This document shows positions 9,178-14,511 of a DNA stretch of 14,511 nt, piece after piece (positions within the stretch are counted from its first letter, which is position 1; each line of letters starts with the position of its first letter). The position numbers and the translations under genes are program-made. The stretch spans positions 1 through 14,511 of the forward strand of contig QFNN01000076.1 in assembly GCA_003240855.1 (NCBI GenBank). The letters are read 5' to 3'. Source of the stretch: Sphingomonas sanxanigenens (GTDB taxonomy: Bacteria > Pseudomonadota > Alphaproteobacteria > Sphingomonadales > Sphingomonadaceae). The notes beneath the pieces are model-generated. The model saw only the letters and a list, made by a program, of their open reading frames with translations, was not told the DNA's origin and searched no databases.

Positions 9178-9588
9178 TCAGGAGCGAACGACTTCGCCAT
9201 CTTCCTTGGTGAAGCTGTCCGGCCGGTTCTCGAGCAGATCGAGGACCGTTTCCGAGGGGCGGCAGAGCTTCGCGCCGCGGGGCGTCACAACGATCGGGCG
9301 GTTCACGAGGATCGGGTGATCAAGCATTGCGGCGATGATCGCGTCGTCGGAAACGTCCGGCTCCAGCAGGCCGAGCGCGGCGGCGGGCGTTCCTTTTTCG
9401 CGCAGCAGATCGCGGGGGGCGGCGTTCATCGCCGCAAGAAGCTGGCCGAGGAGCGGCCCGGTCCAGCCAGCGATGCGATAATAGATGATCTTGGGCGCAT
9501 ATCCCGCCGCTTCGATCATCGCCAACGCGTTGCGCGATGTGCCGCAATCAGGATTGTGGTAGATGGTGACGGGAAAATGTTCAGTCAT
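9178..9588 (-). CDS. arsC: Arsenate reductase, glutaredoxin-coupled type
   Basis: Reduces arsenate to arsenite in the cytoplasm using glutathione and glutaredoxin, giving the substrate for Acr3. The 136 residues fit the thioredoxin-fold family of E. coli plasmid R773 ArsC. The catalytic Cys15 sits in YHNPDCGTSRN. The three arginines that bind the oxyanion correspond to Arg63 in LLREKGT, Arg97 in LVNRPIVVTP and Arg110 in LCRPSE. Only 3 bp separate its ATG from the acr3 stop, making it the last gene of the operon. The stop lies about 80 bp from the tRNA-Arg gene on the other strand; a small GC hairpin near 9115-9134 could end either transcript but has only a short T run. Confidence 0.95.
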   Translation of the reverse strand: MTEHFPVTIYHNPDCGTSRNALAMIEAAGYAPKIIYYRIAGWTGPLLGQLLAAMNAAPRDLLREKGTPAAALGLLEPDVSDDAIIAAMLDHPILVNRPIVVTPRGAKLCRPSETVLDLLENRPDSFTKEDGEVVRS

Positions 9589-9591
9589 AGC

Positions 9592-10644
9592 CTATAGCGT
9601 TTTCCGGGCGTGGGCGACGGCCGCACCATGTTCATACCAGCCGCGCGAGCGGTTCACGATGGCGACGACCGACAGCATGACGGGCACCTCGATCAGCACC
9701 CCGACGACGGTCGCCAGCGCCGCGCCCGACTGGAGGCCGAACAGCCCGATCGCCGTCGCGACCGCAAGCTCGAAGAAATTGCTGGCCCCGATCAGCGCCG
9801 ATGGCCCGGCCACGCAATGCGCCTCACCCGCCCAGCGGTTCAGGACATAAGCCAGCCCTGCGTTCAGATAGACCTGGATCAGGATCGGAACGGCGAGCAG
9901 TGCGATGACCAGCGGCTGCGAGACAATCTGTTCGCCCTGAAAGCCGAACAGCAGCACCAGCGTGGCGAGCAGCGCGATCAGCGACACCGGGCCGAGCCGG
10001 ACCAGCAGCAGATCGAGCGCGGGCTTACCGCCGCTCGCCAGAAGGGCGCGTCGCACGATCTGCGCGATGACGACCGGCACCACGATGTAAAGCACGACCG
10101 ACAGCAGCAGCGTATCCCACGGCACCGTGATCGACGCGACGCCGAGCAACAGACCAACGAGGGGGGCGAACAGGACGACCATCAGCGCATCGTTGAGCGC
10201 AACCTGGCTGAGGGTATAGGCCGGTTCCCCGTCACAGAGATTGGACCAGACGAAAACCATCGCGGTGCATGGCGCCGCAGCCAGCAGGATCAGCCCCGCG
10301 ACATAGGAGGAGGATTGCCCCTGCGGCAGCAGCGGCGCGAACAGCCAGCCGATGAAAAGCGCGCCGAGCAGCGCCATCGAAAAGGGCTTCACCGCCCAGT
10401 TGACGAAAAGCGTGACGCCCACGCCGCGCCAGTATCGACGCACCTTGCCGAGCGCGCCGAAATCGATCTTCAGCAACATCGGGACGATCATCAGCCATAC
10501 CAGCATGGCGACGGGCATGTTGACGCTGGCGACCTCCGCCGAACCGATCGCCGCAAAGACCGCCGGCATGAAATGGCCGGCGGCGATTCCGGCGACGATG
10601 CACAGGGCGACCCAGAGCGAAAGATAGCGTTCAAAGACGGTCAT
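9592..10644 (-). CDS. acr3: Arsenite efflux transporter, ACR3 family
   Basis: Inner-membrane exporter of arsenite, of the Acr3 class and unrelated in sequence to the classical ArsB class. The 350 residues are almost entirely hydrophobic segments, consistent with about ten membrane helices. Family marks are AAPCTAMVFVWSNLCDGEPA (123-142), containing the conserved membrane Cys126, and ALIGASNFFELAVATAIGLF (283-302) with Glu292. I took the ATG at 10644 because the protein then begins MTVFERYLSLW and the codon overlaps the arsR stop in ATGA. The frame is open 25 codons further, but that stretch is arsR in another frame. Translational coupling to arsR is likely. arsC follows after 3 bp. Confidence 0.95.
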   Translation of the reverse strand: MTVFERYLSLWVALCIVAGIAAGHFMPAVFAAIGSAEVASVNMPVAMLVWLMIVPMLLKIDFGALGKVRRYWRGVGVTLFVNWAVKPFSMALLGALFIGWLFAPLLPQGQSSSYVAGLILLAAAPCTAMVFVWSNLCDGEPAYTLSQVALNDALMVVLFAPLVGLLLGVASITVPWDTLLLSVVLYIVVPVVIAQIVRRALLASGGKPALDLLLVRLGPVSLIALLATLVLLFGFQGEQIVSQPLVIALLAVPILIQVYLNAGLAYVLNRWAGEAHCVAGPSALIGASNFFELAVATAIGLFGLQSGAALATVVGVLIEVPVMLSVVAIVNRSRGWYEHGAAVAHARKTL

Positions 10645-10988
10645 GCCCTGGCGGTCCCCGGGCAACAGGCGGCCGGATCCGTCAGCGGCGCGCAGATCTC
10701 GGGCCGCCCACCGCAGCAATCGGACACGAGGAACCCGAGAAGGCCGCGCATCCCCTCATAGTCAGCGGCGTAGATGACCGATCGCCCCTCGCGCCGCGAC
10801 CGGATCAGCCCGGCATGGCCAAGGATTGTCAGATGCGTGGACAATGTGTTGGGCAGCACGCCGACTTCGCGAGCGATCTCGCCGGCCGGCACGCCATCCT
10901 CCCCGGCCCGCACCAGCAACCGGAAAACGGCCAGCCGGCGCCCGTGGGCAAGCGCGGACAGCGCCTCGACAGCTTCGGGCAGCAGCAT
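10641..10988 (-). CDS. arsR: ArsR-family As(III)-responsive repressor
   Basis: Winged helix-turn-helix repressor that would release DNA when it binds As(III). The 115 residues include the recognition region AGEIAREVGVLPNTLSTHLT (35-54) followed by LGHAGLIRSRREGRSVIYAA (56-75). The classic ELCVC site of E. coli ArsR is absent. Instead there is a C-terminal cluster, Cys91-Cys92 and Cys99 in DCCGGRPEIC, resembling the Cys95/96/102 site of Acidithiobacillus ferrooxidans ArsR. A further Cys108-Cys109 pair lies close to the end. I chose the ATG at 10988, which overlaps the arsI stop by one base (TGATG); the frame is open to 11147 but that stretch is arsI in another frame. Probable target is the inverted repeat at 11446-11475. 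Confidence 0.93.
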   Translation of the reverse strand: MLLPEAVEALSALAHGRRLAVFRLLVRAGEDGVPAGEIAREVGVLPNTLSTHLTILGHAGLIRSRREGRSVIYAADYEGMRGLLGFLVSDCCGGRPEICAPLTDPAACCPGTARA

Positions 10989-11425
10989 CAGCAGCACGCC
11001 GCCTTGGGCGTGCAACAGGCGGCGGACGCCGGATCGGGCAAGGCTTCGTCCTCGCCATAGGAAGTCGCCTCGCCATGCGTGAAGAAGGTTTCCCAGCGCA
11101 CCCCCGCCGTATCCGTCACCCAGCTCTTGTCCGAATTGGCGTAGCAACAGGTCGTCGCTTCCTGATCGAAAGTCTGGTTGCCGGCCGCCTTCAGGCGCGC
11201 CGCGAGCTCGGCAAGCTCGTCAGGCGCATCGACCTGGATGCCCACATGATCGATCCCGACCGCACGGGCGCGCGACGATATGGCGAGATTGACGCGCGGA
11301 TCATCGAGCATCCACTTCGCATAATCGCCTTTGACGACAGCGGGCGGCGCATCGAACAGCGTGCTGTAGAACGCGATAGCCTGTTCGAGATCGGGCACGC
11401 TGACGTGCATGTGCAGACGCTTCAT
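10988..11425 (-). CDS. arsI: ArsI/CadI-type C-As lyase (vicinal oxygen chelate metalloenzyme)
   Basis: Fe(II)-dependent extradiol-dioxygenase-like enzyme. Characterised ArsI proteins cleave the C-As bond of trivalent methylarsenite and aromatic arsenicals, giving arsenite. The 145 residues hold likely metal ligands His5, His60 (GIDHVGIQV) and Glu112 (VRWETFF), and the substrate-binding vicinal pair Cys93-Cys94 in TTCCYANSDKSW. This spacing matches Bacillus ArsI (His5, His62, Glu115, Cys96/97). The close relative CadI is annotated as cadmium-induced, so this name is possible. The C-terminal tail adds two more pairs, ACC at 137-138 and ACC at 144-145, which the catalytic site does not need. It is the first gene of the operon, with AGGGAGA about 8 bases ahead of ATG. 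No arsM is seen in the window. Confidence 0.88.
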   Translation of the reverse strand: MKRLHMHVSVPDLEQAIAFYSTLFDAPPAVVKGDYAKWMLDDPRVNLAISSRARAVGIDHVGIQVDAPDELAELAARLKAAGNQTFDQEATTCCYANSDKSWVTDTAGVRWETFFTHGEATSYGEDEALPDPASAACCTPKAACC

Positions 11426-11445
11426 CCCGGCTGTCTCCCTTATCT

Positions 11446-11475
11446 TCGATATTTCTACTATCGCCGAAATATCGA
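11446..11475. promoter_or_regulatory. Probable ArsR operator
   Basis: TCGATATTTC (11446-11455) and GAAATATCGA (11466-11475) form a perfect 10-bp inverted repeat around a 10-bp spacer, 20 bp ahead of the arsI ATG. Arm centres are 20 bp apart, two helical turns, as a dimeric winged-helix repressor would need. It overlaps the predicted -10 element and most of the promoter spacer, a repressing position. Assignment to ArsR is inference from location. Confidence 0.75.
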
Positions 11476-11483
11476 TTCGACAA
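11455..11483 (-). promoter_or_regulatory. Predicted promoter of the arsI-arsR-acr3-arsC operon
   Basis: Read on the minus strand, TTGTCG (11483-11478) is the -35 and TAGTAG (11460-11455) the -10, separated by 17 bp. The transcript would start near 11448 with a short leader containing the arsI Shine-Dalgarno site. The -10 match is modest; support comes mainly from its overlap with the inverted repeat. Confidence 0.5.
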
Positions 11484-11703
11484 GCGGAACCGCGCCTGTG
11501 CGGGACGCGCGCGGAACCCGCTACCCACCTTGGTATATCTTATCCGGATACGGGAAAGGCCCGTAGGCTTCGGGCGGCAAGGGTCGGAGTCGATCACTCT
11601 GATCCAGATATTCAATTTCTCGGTCGCCGGGGTTTGAACCTACTATTTCCCCGTCGGGTTGCGGCGAAACCGCCAGCCGGCGAGGCAGAGGATGGAGCTG
11701 AAC

Positions 11704-13893
11704 ATGGATGCCAAAGTCGGAGATGTAGCTGGCGGCTGCCCTTTCGGGCACAGCGCGGGCCGTGGCGGGCGCTTTACCAATCGCGAATGGTGGCCGCTGC
11801 GGCTGGACCTTTCGGGCCTGAACCAGCATTCGCCCCGATCCGACCCGATGGGCGCGGATTTCGATTATGCGGCTGAGTTCAAGACGCTCGATCTCGACGC
11901 CGTGATCGCCGACCTGACCAGCCTGATGACGGATTCGCAGGACTGGTGGCCGGCTGACTTCGGCCATTATGGCGGCCTGTTCATCCGCATGGCCTGGCAC
12001 AGCGCGGGCACTTATCGCATCACTGACGGGCGCGGCGGCGCTGGCGGCGGGCAGCAGCGCTTCGCACCGCTCAACAGTTGGCCCGACAACGCCAATCTCG
12101 ACAAGGCGCGCCGCCTGCTGTGGCCGATCAAGCAGGAATATGGCCGCAAGCTCTCCTGGGCCGATCTGTTCATCCTGACCGGCAATGTCGCACTTGAATC
12201 GATGGGCTTCAAAACCTTCGGATTCGGCGGCGGACGGGCGGATACATGGGAGCCTGAAGAGCTTTACTGGGGCCCCGAAGGCAACTGGCTGGGCGACGAG
12301 CGCTATAGCGGCGAACGCCAGCTTCATCCCGGCCTTGGCGCTGTGCAGATGGGCCTGATCTACGTCAATCCCGAGGGCCCCAACGGCAACCCCGATCCGA
12401 TCGCATCGGCGCGCGACATCCGCGAGACCTTCGCGCGCATGGCGATGGATGACGAGGAAACGGTGGCGCTGATCGCCGGCGGCCATACGTTTGGCAAGAC
12501 GCATGGCGCGGGCGATCCCTCGTTCGTGGGCGTCGACCCCGAGGGCGCGGCGATCGAGGATCAGGGCATTGGCTGGCGCAGCAAATATGGCGCCGGCGTC
12601 GGGGCCGACGCGATCACGGGCGGCCCCGAGGTGATCTGGAGCCAGACGCCGACCAGATGGTCCAACTATTTCTTCGACAATCTCTTCAACTATGAGTGGG
12701 AGCTGACGACGAGTCCGGCGGGCGCGAAGCAGTGGGTGGCGAAGGACGCCCCCGCCGACGTTCCCGATCCCTTCGATCCCGCGAAGAAGCGCAAGCCGAT
12801 GATGCTGACGTCGGACCTCGCGCTGCGCTTCGACCCGGCTTACGAGAAGATCTCGCGGCGCTTCCACCAGAATCCGGACGCGTTCGCCGATGCGTTCGCC
12901 CGGGCCTGGTTCAAGCTTACTCACCGCGACATGGGACCGAAGGGCCGTTATCTGGGCAAGCTCGTGCCCGCGGAGGATCTGATCTGGCAGGATCCCATCC
13001 CCGCGCGCGATCACGCGCTGATCGATGAAGCGGACATCGCATCGCTGAAACAGAAAATCCTCGCGACCGGCCTTTCGGTGCCGCAGCTTGTCTCGGCGGC
13101 CTGGGCGTCGGCGTCGACCTATCGCGGATCGGACAAGCGCGGCGGTGCGAACGGCGCGCGCATCCGCTTCGCCCCGCAGAAGGACTGGGACGCCAACAAC
13201 CCGGCCGATCTCGCCCAGGTGCTCGACGCGCTGGGCGGGATCCAGTCGGACTTCAACGCAACGACCAGCGGCGGCAAGAAGGTTTCGATCGCCGACCTGA
13301 TCGTGCTGGCCGGCGTCGCAGCGGTCGAAAAGGCGGCGAAGGATGGCGGGATCGAGGTGAAGGCGCCTTTCACGCCGGGACGCACCGACGCGCTGGAGAC
13401 GCAGACCGACGCACATTCGTTTGAAGCGCTGCGCCCCGTCGCCGACGGCTTCCGCAACTATTATCATCCGCTCAATTTCATGGCGCCGGAAGAAGCGCTG
13501 GTCGACAAGGCGCAGTTGCTGCGCCTCAGCGGCCCCGAGCTGACGGTGCTGGTCGGCGGGCTGCGCGTGCTGGGCGCCAATAGCGGCGGCGTGAAGGAAG
13601 GCGTGTTCACCGATCGTGTCGGCACGCTGTCCAACGACTTCTTCGTCAACCTGCTCGACGGTGGGACTGAATGGGTCGCGACCGACAACAAGAACCGTTT
13701 CGACGGACTCGATCGCAGCAGCAAGCGGCCCAAATGGTCGGCGACGCGCGTCGACCTGATCTTCGGATCGCATTCGGAACTGCGCGCCTGGGCGGAAGTC
13801 TATGCCGCGGCGGATTCCAAGGAGAAGTTCGCGAAGGACTTCGTGGCGGCGTGGACCAAGGTGATGAACGCCGACCGGATCGATATCGCCTGA
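11704..13893 (+). CDS. katG: Catalase-peroxidase
   Basis: Heme enzyme that removes hydrogen peroxide by catalase and peroxidase activity. The 729 residues cover both halves of the duplicated peroxidase fold. Distal residues are Arg95, Trp98 and His99 in IRMAWHSAGTYR. The Met-Tyr-Trp crosslink needed for catalase activity would be Trp98, Tyr220 (GLIYVNPEG) and Met246 (FARMAMDDEE). The proximal heme ligand is His261 in AGGHTFGKTHG. Spacings match Mycobacterium tuberculosis KatG (Trp107, Tyr229, Met255, His270). I chose ATG 11704 because GGAG precedes it by 7 bases; ATG 11692 is in frame but poorly spaced from any Shine-Dalgarno site. It diverges from arsI across 278 bp, and no oxyR is beside it. 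The 228 bp upstream show no OxyR motif I can defend. Confidence 0.97.
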   Translation: MDAKVGDVAGGCPFGHSAGRGGRFTNREWWPLRLDLSGLNQHSPRSDPMGADFDYAAEFKTLDLDAVIADLTSLMTDSQDWWPADFGHYGGLFIRMAWHSAGTYRITDGRGGAGGGQQRFAPLNSWPDNANLDKARRLLWPIKQEYGRKLSWADLFILTGNVALESMGFKTFGFGGGRADTWEPEELYWGPEGNWLGDERYSGERQLHPGLGAVQMGLIYVNPEGPNGNPDPIASARDIRETFARMAMDDEETVALIAGGHTFGKTHGAGDPSFVGVDPEGAAIEDQGIGWRSKYGAGVGADAITGGPEVIWSQTPTRWSNYFFDNLFNYEWELTTSPAGAKQWVAKDAPADVPDPFDPAKKRKPMMLTSDLALRFDPAYEKISRRFHQNPDAFADAFARAWFKLTHRDMGPKGRYLGKLVPAEDLIWQDPIPARDHALIDEADIASLKQKILATGLSVPQLVSAAWASASTYRGSDKRGGANGARIRFAPQKDWDANNPADLAQVLDALGGIQSDFNATTSGGKKVSIADLIVLAGVAAVEKAAKDGGIEVKAPFTPGRTDALETQTDAHSFEALRPVADGFRNYYHPLNFMAPEEALVDKAQLLRLSGPELTVLVGGLRVLGANSGGVKEGVFTDRVGTLSNDFFVNLLDGGTEWVATDNKNRFDGLDRSSKRPKWSATRVDLIFGSHSELRAWAEVYAAADSKEKFAKDFVAAWTKVMNADRIDIA

Positions 13894-13913
13894 TCGGCCG
13901 GTAAAAAGAAAAT

Positions 13914-13948
13914 GCGCCGCCGGCATCGCTGCCGGCGGCGCGCCTTTT
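13914..13948. terminator. Bidirectional terminator between katG and the PEP-CTERM gene
   Basis: GCGCCGCCGGCA (13914-13925) and TGCCGGCGGCGC (13930-13941) form a perfect 12-bp stem with loop TCGC. On the plus strand a TTTT follows shortly (13945-13948). On the minus strand the stem is followed by a T-rich stretch, the complement of the A-rich run at 13902-13912. It lies 20 bp after the katG stop and 15 bp after the stop of the converging gene, so it can serve both. Confidence 0.88.
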
Positions 13949-13956
13949 GCGTCAGA

Positions 13957-14511
13957 TCAAGCGAAGGAAATGACGGTGCGGCGACGACGCATCGCGCCGC
14001 CGACCATGCCGAAGCCCGCGATGAGCATCGCCCAGGTCGTCGGCTCGGGAACCGCCGAGCGGAAACGATCCATCATCTGCGAGGTCGACATCTGGTAGTC
14101 CAGATTGTCCAGGACATCGACGTTGAGGTTCCAGCCGAGGGCGTCGAACATCGCGAGATCCTGCGCCGTCACAATGCCTTCCTGGCAAAGACCGCCCGTC
14201 GGATCCATGATGCCGACCTGCGGCTCGGTGAGAATGGTGCAGCTCACACCGTCATGGATGCGGCCGCCTTCGCGCCAGTGCGAGGTCTGGAAACCGTCCG
14301 GCCCCGACGAGAAGCCCGAATTGCCGAGGAACTCGGTCGCGCCGCCGTCGATCGAGAAATAGGCGTAGCCACCCCAGGTGATGTTCCAGGCACCGTTCTT
14401 GTAGCGGAACATGTCGGTGTTCGACGGGGTCGAATTGTTGGTGGTGTTCTGCCCGACGGCGCTGGTGAAGCCGAGCGCATGGCCCATTTCATGGACGGCG
14501 ACGCTGACGAA
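13957..14511 (-). CDS. PEP-CTERM-anchored zinc-metalloprotease-like protein, N-terminus outside window
   Basis: The frame is open from the window edge for 184 residues to a TGA at 13957-13959, so the signal peptide and N-terminal part are missing. Near the edge stands HEMGHALGF, a zinc-binding H-E-x-x-H motif of metalloproteases. The middle is rich in Asn, Gly, Ser and Asp, with two Cys (SCTIL and GLCQEG) that could form a disulfide. The C-terminus is a PEP-CTERM sorting signal: VPEPTTWAMLIAGFG, then a short hydrophobic helix and RRRR. Known for the family: such proteins are exported and processed by an exosortase (EpsH/XrtA type). It resembles PEP-CTERM metalloproteases of the NF038122 kind, from memory. 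An internal Met at 14487 is not the true start because the zinc motif lies across it. Confidence 0.85.
   Translation of the reverse strand, partial: FVSVAVHEMGHALGFTSAVGQNTTNNSTPSNTDMFRYKNGAWNITWGGYAYFSIDGGATEFLGNSGFSSGPDGFQTSHWREGGRIHDGVSCTILTEPQVGIMDPTGGLCQEGIVTAQDLAMFDALGWNLNVDVLDNLDYQMSTSQMMDRFRSAVPEPTTWAMLIAGFGMVGGAMRRRRTVISFA

Noticed and set aside
11500..11540. GGAAC motifs before katG, considered as general stress sigma (EcfG) -35 elements
   Set aside because: No CGTT-type -10 occurs at the required 16-17 base spacing.
11550..11575. Overlapping stems ACGGG/CCCGT and GCCCG/CGGGC upstream of katG, possibly a switching leader
   Set aside because: Each stem is only five pairs, with no T run or leader peptide; not enough for an attenuator or riboswitch.
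11625..11650. tRNA T-loop-like GGTTTGAACC, seeming to be a minus-strand tRNA 3' end
   Set aside because: The flanking T stem pairs at only two of five positions, and no acceptor, anticodon or D arm is found beside it.
11521..13926. 801-codon frame antisense to katG
   Set aside because: Opposite a clear katG with all catalytic residues; the long opening follows from third-position G/C.

Overview
The window looks like chromosomal DNA of a GC-rich alphaproteobacterium, most likely a sphingomonad. Three things suggest this: strong G/C preference at third codon positions, the variant dihydroorotase next to a ygfZ-like gene, and a PEP-CTERM tail of the W-A-M-L-I-x-G-F-G type ending in R-R-R-R. The genus is inference. 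No phage, transposase or CRISPR array is visible.

Left part (1-3353). A circularly permuted ATP-grasp gene runs off the left edge on the minus strand (1-948). Diverging from it is a tightly packed plus-strand operon: pdxH (pyridoxamine-phosphate oxidase), a FieF-like cation diffusion facilitator, and a PhzF-family isomerase. Each junction is a 4-bp ATGA overlap.

Gap (3354-3985). This is the only stretch over 300 bp without a confident gene. Its core (3421-3630) has 56 G/C in 210 bases, far below its surroundings. It holds short repeats, a good sigma70-like promoter and a possible 41-residue ORF with a Shine-Dalgarno site. Downstream of these is the acnA leader with a small palindrome.

Centre (3986-9097). 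Aconitase (acnA) ends in a strong intrinsic terminator and probably a second, weaker one. Next comes a 102-bp hairpin whose loop carries an 18-bp sequence twice in tandem. It sits between the convergent acnA and ygfZ-like genes and looks like a REP/BIME-type element. The ygfZ-like gene diverges from a dihydroorotase-family gene (pyrC-like, Gln in place of the first metal-ligand His), which is followed by tRNA-Arg(CCG).

Right part (9178-14511). An arsenic operon on the minus strand reads arsI (C-As lyase type) - arsR - acr3 - arsC, with overlaps or a 3-bp gap between genes. A perfect 10-bp inverted repeat overlaps its predicted promoter and is a probable ArsR operator. Divergent from it is katG (catalase-peroxidase), which shares a bidirectional terminator with a minus-strand PEP-CTERM zinc-metalloprotease-like gene that runs off the right edge.

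Functionally, the ars operon would sense As(III) (ArsR), reduce arsenate (ArsC), export arsenite (Acr3) and break C-As bonds of methylated trivalent arsenic (ArsI). KatG next door would remove peroxide. The rest is mostly housekeeping: PLP salvage, metal efflux, TCA cycle, Fe-S cluster maintenance and a pyrimidine-type amidohydrolase. I did not find a clearly new multi-gene system. The best leads are the AT-rich island with its small ORF, the hairpin with tandem 18-mers, the cysteine-tailed ArsI and ArsR, and the truncated ATP-grasp locus.
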